From DASQWC01 sp035640475 (GTDB taxonomy: Bacteria > Actinomycetota > JAICYB01), in assembly GCA_035640475.1 (NCBI GenBank), contig DASQWC010000191.1, forward strand, positions 1 through 34,093: 34,093 nucleotides of DNA. Reading direction: 5' to 3'. Position 1 is the stretch's first letter; every line of letters begins with the position of its first letter. Positions 14,948 through 22,499 of the stretch are shown here, piece after piece. The notes beneath the pieces are model-generated. The model saw nothing but the letters and a program-made list of their open reading frames with translations, ran no database searches and had not been told where the DNA came from. The position numbers were made by a program, and so were the translations under genes.

Positions 14948-15786
14948 ACTTCGATCTCGGCCCGGACGAGCTTGCCCTGCGCGACGGCATTCGCGAGCTG
15001 TGTACGCGGCGGTTTCCGATGGAGCGGATCCGCAAGGGCTTCGATCCCGAGATGTGGAGCGAGCTCGAGGATGTTGGTCTGTTCACGCTGCGCACGGACC
15101 TCGGCCTGGGGATGACCGAAGCGGTCGTCGTGTTTCAGGAGCTCGGCCGCGCGTTGATCCCGGGCCCGCTCGTCGGTTCTCACCTCGCTGCGACCGGCCG
15201 GGTAATCACCGCCATCGACGGATCCGGATACGTCGCCTACGCGGCCGAGTCCGACGGCGCGATCACGGCCGACGGCGCGATCGTCGACGTCCCCGACGGC
15301 GAGAGCGTTGCGTCACTCGACCCGCTCACACCGGTAAGAAGGGTCGGTGCCGATGGCACGTCGTCCCTCGAAGGCTGTGTGTTGACCGCGGCGCTTTCTT
15401 CCGGCATCGCGTCGAAGACGGTCGAGCTCGCCGTCGCCTACGCCGGCGACCGCGTGCAATTCGACAAGCCGATCGGCTCGTTCCAGGCCGTGAAGCACAT
15501 GTGTGCGGACATGCTCGTCCGGGCCGAGGTGGCGCGCGCGGCGGTCGACGCAGCCGGCGTCCTGCTCGACGAAGGCTCGGAGGACGCGAGCACGGCGGTT
15601 GCGACCGCGAAGCTGCTCGCGTCGGAGGCGGCGCTTGCGAACGCCAAGTCGTGCATACAGGTGCACGGCGGTATGGGCTTCACGTGGGAGGTCGACGCCC
15701 ACCTGTACCTGAAGCGTGCGGCCGTCCTCGCGATGCAGTTTGGCTCGACAGATCGTCAGGCCGAGCTCGTCGCTGCGTCGATCTAG
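14944..15786 (+). CDS. acyl-CoA dehydrogenase, beta-type subunit
   Basis: A 280-residue, short acyl-CoA dehydrogenase homologue. It keeps the C-terminal signature DRVQFDKPIGSFQAVKHMCADM and QVHGGMGFTWEVDAHLYLKRA but lacks the mid-domain EPxAGSD block and the catalytic-glutamate region, the hallmark of beta subunits of steroid heterotetrameric dehydrogenases. The middle is reduced, and a short direct repeat (CCGACGGCGCGATC at about 15251 and 15270) encodes SDGAI/ADGAI. The gene ends in CTAG, where its TAG interlocks with the TAG of the convergent SDR gene. Confidence 0.82.
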   Translation: MNFDLGPDELALRDGIRELCTRRFPMERIRKGFDPEMWSELEDVGLFTLRTDLGLGMTEAVVVFQELGRALIPGPLVGSHLAATGRVITAIDGSGYVAYAAESDGAITADGAIVDVPDGESVASLDPLTPVRRVGADGTSSLEGCVLTAALSSGIASKTVELAVAYAGDRVQFDKPIGSFQAVKHMCADMLVRAEVARAAVDAAGVLLDEGSEDASTAVATAKLLASEAALANAKSCIQVHGGMGFTWEVDAHLYLKRAAVLAMQFGSTDRQAELVAASI

Positions 15787-16622
15787 AGCTTCAAGAGCTC
15801 CGCGCTACGTTCCCAGAGCTCCCGTGCGGCTTCGTCGTTTCGCGCCGCCGATGATGGCTTGTGGAGCTTCGAACGCTGGAAGTAGCCGCCCGAGTGCTGC
15901 TCGAGACCGGGCTCGGACGCCACGTGAATCGACGTCCGCGCGCCCTGTGCCGGTGACAGGAAGAACGGCCCGCTGATCTTCGCGCCGAGCCCGAAAAGGC
16001 CCGTGTCGCCATCCTTGCCGAAGCGTGTGTTTACCGTCCCCGGGTGCAGCGAGTAGGCGGTGACCCCTGTTCCCTCGAGCCGCCGCGCCAGCTCCTTGGC
16101 GAACAAGATGTTGTACAGCTTCGTCGTGCCGTATACACGCATGCCGCGGTAGCCGCGCTCGCTCTGCATGTCGTCGAAGTTGAGTCGTCCTCCGCGGTGT
16201 GCGGCCGACGCGACATTGACGATCCGTGACGGCGCCGACTCCTTGAGCTTGTCGAGCAGGAGATGCGTGAGCAGAAACGGGCCGAGGTGGTTGATCTGGA
16301 ATGTCGCCTCGAAGCCGTCTTCCGTCAGCTGCCGCTTGTTCAGGATCAATCCCGCGTTGTTGACGAGCACGTGCAGGTGCGGGAACCGCTCTTTGAACTC
16401 CCGAGCGAATCGGCGGACGTCGTCGAGCCGGGCCAGATCGAGCTGCATTGCGCTGACGTCCGCGTCCGGATGGCGCTCCTTGATCTCCTTGACCGCCGCG
16501 GCGCCCTTCGCTGAGTCGCGGGACGTAATGACGACTTCGGCTCCCAAGCCGGCGAGACCGGCCGCCGTCTCGAGGCCGATGCCCGTGTTCGCTCCGGTCA
16601 CCAACACCGTCTTGCCGTTCAT
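15783..16622 (-). CDS. short-chain dehydrogenase, retinol-dehydrogenase/protochlorophyllide-reductase-like
   Basis: A 279-residue SDR of the RDH11-like type. TGANTGIG is at 9-16, NNAG at 88-91, S139 in NVASAAH, catalytic Y164-xxx-K168 (VYGTTKLYN) and LHPGTVNTRFG (192-202). The C-terminal lid (210-260) is longer than in classical SDRs and typical of enzymes acting on bulky hydrophobic alcohols or ketones such as retinoids and steroids. Its ATG overlaps the stop of the upstream acyl-CoA ligase by 4 bases, so the two form an operon. The substrate is not determined by sequence. Confidence 0.82.
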   Translation of the reverse strand: MNGKTVLVTGANTGIGLETAAGLAGLGAEVVITSRDSAKGAAAVKEIKERHPDADVSAMQLDLARLDDVRRFAREFKERFPHLHVLVNNAGLILNKRQLTEDGFEATFQINHLGPFLLTHLLLDKLKESAPSRIVNVASAAHRGGRLNFDDMQSERGYRGMRVYGTTKLYNILFAKELARRLEGTGVTAYSLHPGTVNTRFGKDGDTGLFGLGAKISGPFFLSPAQGARTSIHVASEPGLEQHSGGYFQRSKLHKPSSAARNDEAARELWERSAELLKL

Positions 16623-18112
16623 GCGTACTCCCTCTTCAGATCCTGCTTGAGCACCTTGCCGGCCGGGTTCCTCGGGAGCGCGTCGGCGATCTCGAGCTGT
16701 TCCGGGATGGCCTGGTTGCGCAATCCCTTGTCTTTTAGGAAGGCGACCATGTCGTCGAAGGACAGCTCGCCGACCACGATTGCGCATGCGCGCTCGCCCG
16801 ACGACGGATCGGGAAGACCGATCACCGCGACGTCCGACACGCCGGGATGCGTGAAGAGCAGGTCTTCGACCTCTTTCGCAGAGATGTTCTCACCCTTGCG
16901 GATGATGATGTCCTTCACGCGGCCGGTGATGACGATGTTTCCGTCTACCAGCTTCCCGAGGTCGCCGGTACGGAAGTAACCGTCTTCGTCGAAGGCTTCA
17001 GCGTCGAGCGCCGCGTCGAGGTAGCCCTTCATGAGCTGCGGCGCCTTCGCGCGGATCTCGCCCTCTTCACCGGGCCCGGCCACGTCGCCTTCGAGCGTCA
17101 CGAGCTTCAGCTCGACGCCCGTCATCGGCGTGCCCTCGGTATTGGCGAGCGCCTCGTCGGAGTCGTCGAAGGACGCCATCGTCAGAATCGGCGCCTCCGT
17201 GAGCCCGTACCCGGACAAGATCGGCGCGCCCATCTCCTTCTTGATCTCGTGCGCGAGCTGCGGCGGTTTGGGCGCGCCGCCCCCCGGGAAGCAGCGCACG
17301 TTCGGAAACAGCGGCGTATTCGGATTCTCGCGCTGCGCGGTGAGGTAGCCCATGTGGAAGATCGTGCCGGACCCGGCGATCGTGACGTCCTGCTCTTGGA
17401 AGAACGGAATCGTCGTCGGCGGATCCCATGCGCTGACGATGAGGTGACGCAGCCCCACCATCAATCCGGTCGCGAGCCAGATCGGCCCGGCGATGTGCGT
17501 AAACGGGAAGACGAGGCCGTTGCGGTCGTCCGCAGTCACGGCGAGCCGTTCGCCCATGCCGCGTGCAGTCGCCATGATCGTCCGGTCGGTGTGCCGGGCT
17601 CCCTTCGGGTCGGCCGTCGATCCCGACGTGTAGAAGAGCCAGCGCACGGCGTCCCCGTCGGACGGCGGAGGCGGAAGCGTCGTCGGATCGCCTTCGGGGA
17701 TCGGGCCGTCGCAGACGAGCACCTCGGCACCGCCGGCGACGCGTTGGGCCATCGCTTCGAAATCGAAGTCGCGGTACACCGAGGGGACGATGAGCAGCTG
17801 CGGCCGCGCCTGCTTGGAGATGAATCCGACTTCGCGATCGCGGTAGATGGGGAGGACCGGGTTCTGCGTCGCGCCGAGACGCGCGAGCGCGCCGACGAGG
17901 ACGACCGAGTTGTTCGTCGTCGGGAGGATCCACGTGACGACCACCCCGTCCTTCACACCGCGCTCGTAGAGCCCGGCGGCTGCTCGTTGTGCGGCGTCGC
18001 GGTAGGCGGCAAACGTGAGGGTCGTTCGCGTTTCGTCGACGACCATCGGCGCATCGGGTGTTGCGTCGGCGCGCTTCACGATGAGGTCCCAGAGCGTGGC
18101 GGCCTCGAGCAT
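16619..18112 (-). CDS. AMP-forming acyl-CoA ligase (cyclohexanecarboxylate-CoA-ligase-like)
   Basis: A 497-residue ANL ligase with FYTSGSTADPKGARHT (160-175), the A5 motif SGYGLTEAP, YFRTGDLG, KDIIIRKGENISAKEVE and the catalytic K486 in NPAGKVLK. The KGENIS-type hinge and HTDR after the P-loop resemble cyclohexanecarboxylate/AliA-like and medium-chain ligases more than FadD3. It is likely to activate a cyclic or branched carboxylic acid. A strong Shine-Dalgarno GGAGG lies 4 bases before the ATG at 18112, in contrast to the leaderless neighbours. It is the first gene of a two-gene operon with the RDH-like SDR. Confidence 0.83.
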   Translation of the reverse strand: MLEAATLWDLIVKRADATPDAPMVVDETRTTLTFAAYRDAAQRAAAGLYERGVKDGVVVTWILPTTNNSVVLVGALARLGATQNPVLPIYRDREVGFISKQARPQLLIVPSVYRDFDFEAMAQRVAGGAEVLVCDGPIPEGDPTTLPPPPSDGDAVRWLFYTSGSTADPKGARHTDRTIMATARGMGERLAVTADDRNGLVFPFTHIAGPIWLATGLMVGLRHLIVSAWDPPTTIPFFQEQDVTIAGSGTIFHMGYLTAQRENPNTPLFPNVRCFPGGGAPKPPQLAHEIKKEMGAPILSGYGLTEAPILTMASFDDSDEALANTEGTPMTGVELKLVTLEGDVAGPGEEGEIRAKAPQLMKGYLDAALDAEAFDEDGYFRTGDLGKLVDGNIVITGRVKDIIIRKGENISAKEVEDLLFTHPGVSDVAVIGLPDPSSGERACAIVVGELSFDDMVAFLKDKGLRNQAIPEQLEIADALPRNPAGKVLKQDLKREYA

Positions 18113-18159
18113 CTCCCCTCCGATCTGACGATCCGTCAGGTGTGTAAAGATACGGCCGC
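18113..18159. promoter_or_regulatory. divergent promoter region, ligase operon / crotonase operon
   Basis: 47 bases between divergent starts. The plus strand has TAAAGAT (18145-18151), placing +1 at about 18157-18158, two or three bases before the GTG at 18160, with no ribosome-binding site. The minus strand has TATCTT (18155 to 18150), with +1 about 18143, leaving a 30-base leader that contains GGAGGGGAG directly before the ATG. The two -10 boxes overlap. A perfect inverted repeat sits in the ligase leader. Confidence 0.5.
18125..18139. promoter_or_regulatory. perfect inverted repeat, candidate repressor operator
   Basis: CTGACG-ATC-CGTCAG, 6-bp arms around a 3-base spacer. It lies between the two divergent -10 boxes and the ligase Shine-Dalgarno, a position where a TetR- or MarR-type dimer could block transcription. 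No regulator gene lies in the window, and the other divergent regions do not carry this motif. Confidence 0.45.
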
Positions 18160-18891
18160 GTGAGCGACCTGGTGAAATGCGATGTTGCCGACGGCGTCGC
18201 CGTCGTCTCTTACAACCGCCCGGACAAGCACAACGCGTTCAACGACGCGCTGGACGACGAGTTCTTCGGCGTCCTTGCCGAGCTTCACGTGCGGGACGAC
18301 GTCCGCGCGATGGTGTGGCGCGGGGAAGGGAAGTCGTTCTCGTCAGGACGCGACACCAGCGAGCTCGGCGTCCGAGCGCCCGGAGTCTCGGACCTCGACT
18401 TCATCGCGCATGGCCATGCGCGAACGAAGCTTCTTTGGACGTCGCCGTTTCCCATCGTCGTTGCGCTCAAGGGCTGGGTGATCGGCGGATCGTTCGAGCG
18501 GGCGCTGCTGTGCGACATCCGCTTTGCATCCGAGGACGCCCGCATGTCGCTTCCCGAGGTGGCGCACGGCGTCATTCCCGATTCGGGAGGCGTTGCCCGA
18601 CTGTTCCAGATGGCCGGACACGGCCTGGCCGCCGATCTCGCACTTACCGGACGGGTCATCGACGCCGAGGAGGCGCTTCGGCACGGGATCGTGTCGCGCG
18701 TCGTTGGACTCGATGAGCTCGACTCGGTCGCGTTGGAGATCGCGCGCGGACTGGCCGAGCGCTCGCCGCTGGCCGTCCGGATGACGCGTGAGGTCTTGCG
18801 CAATCTCGCGACGCCCGAGGTTGAGCGCTCGATGCATCAGGAATGGGTCTCGCAAGCGATCGTCATGGGGGAGAGACGCAAAGATGAGTGA
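18160..18891 (+). CDS. enoyl-CoA hydratase with both catalytic glutamates
   Basis: A 243-residue crotonase. FSSGRDTSEL (60-69) supplies the first oxyanion-hole segment. GGSFERALLCD (109-119) has E113 and LPEVAHGVIPDSGG (131-144) has E133, the two positions used by true enoyl-CoA hydratases. It is therefore the best candidate in this window for ordinary trans-2-enoyl hydration in beta-oxidation. The GTG is near +1 of a leaderless promoter. The end overlaps the start of the hydrolase gene by 8 bases, and a GGGGGAGAG sequence in its last codons acts as the ribosome-binding site for that gene. Confidence 0.83.
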   Translation: MSDLVKCDVADGVAVVSYNRPDKHNAFNDALDDEFFGVLAELHVRDDVRAMVWRGEGKSFSSGRDTSELGVRAPGVSDLDFIAHGHARTKLLWTSPFPIVVALKGWVIGGSFERALLCDIRFASEDARMSLPEVAHGVIPDSGGVARLFQMAGHGLAADLALTGRVIDAEEALRHGIVSRVVGLDELDSVALEIARGLAERSPLAVRMTREVLRNLATPEVERSMHQEWVSQAIVMGERRKDE

Positions 18892-20098
18892 CCAACCGAG
18901 TGTCGTCGACGCCGTCCGGCAGCGGGGGTTCTTCGGGGGCGGTGATCCGAAGGAAGTCGCACCGAGAACCTTTCACGTCCCGACGATGGCGAACTCGACG
19001 GCATTCGTCACCGACGACGGCATCGTGCTCGTCGACTGCGGCGTGGTACAGGTCGGCCCGCACATCCACGGAGCCGTCCGCGGCTATACGGATGCGCCGC
19101 TGAACACCGTCGTCTACACGCACGGGCACGTCGACCATTGCATGGGACTGGCTCCGTGGTTGGACGAAGGCAAGCCGAGGGTTGTCGGCCATGAGAACGT
19201 CGCGCCGCGCTTCGACCGGTACCTGCGGACGGTCGGCCTGCAGGAGCACATCAACAGCGTCCAGTTCGGCTTCGAGAACATGCGCTGGCCGACGGATTAC
19301 ATCTACCCCGACACGACCTACCGCGATTCCCTCGAGCTCACGATCGGCGGCGAACGCTTCGAGCTGAATCACGGCAAGGGCGAGACCGACGACGCAACCT
19401 GGGTGTGGGCGCCGGATCGCGGTGTGCTGTGCACGGGCGACTTCTGGATCTCGTGCGTTCCGAACTGCGGCAACCCGCAGAAAGTGCAGCGCTATCCAGA
19501 GGAATGGGTGCAGGCGTTCGAGAAGATGATTCCCCTGGGAGCCGAGACGCTTCTCCCGGGGCACGGTCCGCTCATCACGGGAGCCAAAGATGTGGAACGC
19601 GCGCTCACCGATGCCGCCGCCTACCTACGGTCGATCGTCGACCAGACGCTGGCCGCATTGAACGAGGGACTCCCGCACGACGAGATCGTTGCGCGTGTGA
19701 AGCCGCCGGCCGAGTTTGCCGACCGTGCGTATCTCCAACCGATCTACGACCGGCCCGAGTTCATCGTGCGCAACCTTATCCGTCTGCACGGCGGCTGGTG
19801 GGACGGCTACGCCTCGAACCTCATGCCGGCCACGGAGCAAGAGCAGGCGCGGGAGATCGCGTCACTGGCCGGCGGAGCCGACAAGCTCGTCTCGCGCGCG
19901 CGCGACCTCGCCGACTCCGACATCGAGCTGGCATGTCACCTGGCCGAGTGGGCCGCGCTCGCCGAGCCATCGAGTCGCGATGCTCAGCAATGCGTGCTCG
20001 ACTTGTTCACGAAACGAGCCGGAGACGAGTCGTCGCTCATGGGCCGCGGGATCTTCATGCACGCGGTGCGCCAAGCGAAGCGCGCGCTGGGCGACTAA
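18884..20098 (+). CDS. metallo-beta-lactamase-fold hydrolase with alkylsulfatase-type dimerisation domain
   Basis: 404 residues in two parts. Residues 1-220 are a metallo-beta-lactamase domain with THGHVDH (79-85: H80, H82, D84, H85 for zinc), CTGDFW and LLPGHGP. Residues about 225-404 resemble the alkylsulfatase dimerisation domain (RLHGGWWDGYASNLMPA and helical repeats) of the SdsA1/BDS1 family. The C-terminal SCP2-like domain of full-length alkylsulfatases is absent. Alkylsulfatases cut sulfate esters of long-chain alcohols; here a steroid sulfate or a thioester/lactone is equally possible. It follows the crotonase with 8 bases overlap, and its TAA interlocks with the TAG of the convergent SDR. 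Confidence 0.8.
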   Translation: MSDQPSVVDAVRQRGFFGGGDPKEVAPRTFHVPTMANSTAFVTDDGIVLVDCGVVQVGPHIHGAVRGYTDAPLNTVVYTHGHVDHCMGLAPWLDEGKPRVVGHENVAPRFDRYLRTVGLQEHINSVQFGFENMRWPTDYIYPDTTYRDSLELTIGGERFELNHGKGETDDATWVWAPDRGVLCTGDFWISCVPNCGNPQKVQRYPEEWVQAFEKMIPLGAETLLPGHGPLITGAKDVERALTDAAAYLRSIVDQTLAALNEGLPHDEIVARVKPPAEFADRAYLQPIYDRPEFIVRNLIRLHGGWWDGYASNLMPATEQEQAREIASLAGGADKLVSRARDLADSDIELACHLAEWAALAEPSSRDAQQCVLDLFTKRAGDESSLMGRGIFMHAVRQAKRALGD

Positions 20099-20964
20099 CC
20101 GTCGAAAGGCTCCCGGCCCAATTGCTCGCGGATGGGCGTGAACTCCGGTTGCATCATGCTTCGTCGTTGCCAGTTTGCGCCGTCCACGACAAGCGTCGCG
20201 CCGGTGATGTACGAGGCGTAGGGAGAGGCGAGGAACGTCGCCGCCCAGCCAAGCTCTCGCGGCGTCCCGACGCGGCCCGCCGGCACCGACAAGGCGTCGC
20301 GTTCGCCGCGGCCCGGGACGTTTCTGATCTGCTCGGGCTCGTCGTCGTGGGGAATCAGTCCGGGCACGAGGTAGTTCACGCGGATCCCGTAGGGTGCCCA
20401 CTCGACGGCCAGCGTCTCGGTGAGGTTCTTCACGCCGGCTTTCGCTGCGGCCGAATGTGCGAAGCCGGGCCCACCCGTCCACGAATACGACGCGCCGATG
20501 TTGACGATGGTGCCCGGAGTCTTTGTGGCGATGTGCCGCCGGCCGAACTCGCGGCAGCAGAAAAACGTTCCGTCGAGGACGATGCGGGTGACGGCGCGCC
20601 AGCCGTTCGGCGACAGGTCCTCGGCGGGGATGGGGAAGTTGCCTGCCGAGTTGTTCACAAGAATGTCCGGCAGCGCCCCGAGTCGCTCCTCGGTGTCGTC
20701 GAAGGCTCCCTGCACTTGGTCCGGCTCCCGTATGTCACATCCGACCGTGATTGCTTTGGCGCCGACGGACTCGACGGCTGTTTTGCCTGCCTCGAGGTGC
20801 TCGGGACTTCGGCTCCAGATCGCCAGCGTCGCACCGAGCCGAGCGAACTCGAGCGCGATGCCTTTGCCGAGGCCCGTGCCTCCTCCCGTGACGACGACGA
20901 CGGCGCCGTCGAACGTGCCGGCCGGGAGCGCCGATCCGCCGTCGGGCGGTGCCGGAAGTGCCAT
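20095..20964 (-). CDS. SDR resembling 2,4-dienoyl-CoA reductase
   Basis: 289 residues with TGGGTGLG (26-33) and the NNSAGNF signature (104-110) seen in 2,4-dienoyl-CoA reductases. The classical SDR tyrosine four before the lysine is serine (S171-xxx-K175), and a tyrosine lies 15 residues before the lysine (Y160). This Y-S-K spacing equals Y199-S210-K214 of human mitochondrial DECR. It probably uses NADPH to reduce conjugated dienoyl-CoA formed during degradation of unsaturated or ring-derived acyl chains. The C-terminal tail after residue 265 is extended. ATG at 20964 lies just after a CAGAAT box on the minus strand, so the message is probably leaderless. Confidence 0.8.
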   Translation of the reverse strand: MALPAPPDGGSALPAGTFDGAVVVVTGGGTGLGKGIALEFARLGATLAIWSRSPEHLEAGKTAVESVGAKAITVGCDIREPDQVQGAFDDTEERLGALPDILVNNSAGNFPIPAEDLSPNGWRAVTRIVLDGTFFCCREFGRRHIATKTPGTIVNIGASYSWTGGPGFAHSAAAKAGVKNLTETLAVEWAPYGIRVNYLVPGLIPHDDEPEQIRNVPGRGERDALSVPAGRVGTPRELGWAATFLASPYASYITGATLVVDGANWQRRSMMQPEFTPIREQLGREPFDG

Positions 20965-20981
20965 GGCTAGGATTCTGCGAC
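20965..20981. promoter_or_regulatory. 17-base divergent promoter with overlapping -10 boxes
   Basis: Only 17 bases separate two ATG codons. Plus strand TAGGAT (20968-20973) puts +1 at 20980, two bases before the ATG at 20982. Minus strand CAGAAT (20977 to 20972) puts +1 at about 20965, one base before the ATG at 20964. The hexamers share two bases, so the two transcripts compete for the same polymerase site and are essentially leaderless. An in-frame GTG at 20949 for the plus gene would lie inside the opposing gene and upstream of its promoter. Confidence 0.55.
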
Positions 20982-22499
20982 ATGCAACGAGCAGTCGTCG
21001 TGCCGGATCTGTTGGCGGAGCGAGCGAAAACGGACGGCGACCGCCTCTTCGTCGAGTGCGACGGCGTTCCACGGACGTTTGCCGAGATGCAAGACCGGGC
21101 CGAGCGACTGGCCGCCGGGCTCACAAAGCTCGGTGTGACGAAGGGCGACCGCGTCGCGACTATCCTTCCGAACCGCATCGAGCACGTCGAGCTGATCTTC
21201 GCGTGCGCGCGGATCGGCGCCATTCACGTGCCGGTCAACGTGTTCCTGAAGGGCGAGTTCCTGCGCTACCAACTGGCCGATGCGGCGGCGTGCGTCGTCG
21301 TCGGTGACGTGGCCGGCTTGGCAGCCGTCGAGGAGATCCGGGGCGACCTCGCGGACCTGCGGCATGTTGTCGCTTGCGACGCGGATCTCGCATCAGATTC
21401 GGGACCACCGGCCGTCCAGATCACGCCCGGCGACACGATGGCGATCATCTATACGTCCGGGACGACCGGCATGCCGAAGGGCTGCATGCTGCCGTACGGC
21501 TACCACTCGGCCGGGGTCAGGCAGGTGAATACGCTTCTCGAGTACGCGCCTGGTGACGTCCTGTACACGGCACTGCCGCTCTTCCACGGCTGGGCGCGGG
21601 GAATGCTCTTCGCTTCCCTCGTGCACGGACTGACGATCCATCTCGACGCGGAGTTCTCGCCGTCGGCGACGCTGCAACGGCTGGCGGAAACGAAAGCGAC
21701 CGTCTTCTCCGGCGTCGGCGCGATGGGGATGGCGCTGCTCGCACTGCCGCCGTCGGATGCCGACCGCGCGCACAGCCTTCGCGTGGCGTTCATGATCCCG
21801 TTCGCTCCGCAATCGGAGGCCGAGTTCACCGAGCGCTTCGGCGCCCGCGTGCAGTCGCAGATGTACGGCCAGACCGAGACCGGAGCGATCTCGTTCACGC
21901 CGTTGAACGAGGAGGGCAAGCCCGGGACGATCGGTCGTCCCTCGCCGCAATACGACGTCCGTCTCGCCGACGACGGCGAAGTTCTCGTTCGTGCCAAGCA
22001 CCCCGATGTCTTGTACACGGGCTATTGGAACAAGCCCGACGAGACGGTCGAGGCAGTGCGCGACGGCTGGCACCACACCGGCGACCTCGCGCGAATGGAT
22101 GACGGCGGTCGACTCGTATTCGTCGACAGGAAGAAGGATGCGCTACGCCGCCGAGGAGAGAACGTGTCCTCCGTGCAGCTCGAAGCCGCGATCGTTGGGC
22201 ACCCGAAAATCGCCGAGGCGGCCGTCGTCGCCGTGCCGTCCGAGATGACCGAGGACGACATCAAGGCGTGCGTTGTTCTGAACCCCGGCGAAGCCACGAC
22301 ACCCGGCGAGCTGTTCGAGTTCTTCAAGGAGAAGCTGCCGTACTTCGCCGTCCCGCGTTACGTGGAAATCGTCGAGTCGCTGCCGAAGACGGCGACCATG
22401 CGCGTGCAGAAGCACATGTTGCGCGCCGCGCGAGTCAGCGACGCGACGTGGGACTTCGACGCGCTCGGCCTGGTGATCGACCGCGACGAACGCCGGTAG
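20982..22499 (+). CDS. AMP-dependent acyl-CoA ligase (CaiC/FadD17-like) with altered C-terminal lysine motif
   Basis: A 505-residue ANL ligase with YTSGTTGMPKGCM (157-169), MYGQTETG, HHTGDLA and DRKKDALRRRGENVSS, the last being typical of carnitine/crotonobetaine-type ligases. In the C-terminus the usual GK-V-x-K pattern reads MRVQK: R474 replaces the catalytic lysine, with K477 three residues on. This variant occurs in the subfamily as far as I recall, so the protein may still be active, possibly with slower adenylation. Its substrate is probably a steroid or branched side-chain acid. The gene stands alone; its 3' end overlaps the convergent esterase gene by 65 bases. Confidence 0.8.
   Translation: MQRAVVVPDLLAERAKTDGDRLFVECDGVPRTFAEMQDRAERLAAGLTKLGVTKGDRVATILPNRIEHVELIFACARIGAIHVPVNVFLKGEFLRYQLADAAACVVVGDVAGLAAVEEIRGDLADLRHVVACDADLASDSGPPAVQITPGDTMAIIYTSGTTGMPKGCMLPYGYHSAGVRQVNTLLEYAPGDVLYTALPLFHGWARGMLFASLVHGLTIHLDAEFSPSATLQRLAETKATVFSGVGAMGMALLALPPSDADRAHSLRVAFMIPFAPQSEAEFTERFGARVQSQMYGQTETGAISFTPLNEEGKPGTIGRPSPQYDVRLADDGEVLVRAKHPDVLYTGYWNKPDETVEAVRDGWHHTGDLARMDDGGRLVFVDRKKDALRRRGENVSSVQLEAAIVGHPKIAEAAVVAVPSEMTEDDIKACVVLNPGEATTPGELFEFFKEKLPYFAVPRYVEIVESLPKTATMRVQKHMLRAARVSDATWDFDALGLVIDRDERR

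Noticed and set aside
19893..19904. Alternating CG run as a Z-DNA or regulatory element
   Set aside because: Short and explained by Ser-Arg-Ala-Arg codons in a GC-rich gene.
20949..20981. GTG at 20949 as start of the acyl-CoA ligase
   Set aside because: It lies inside the opposing SDR gene and upstream of the TAGGAT -10; the ATG at 20982 fits the promoter and family length.
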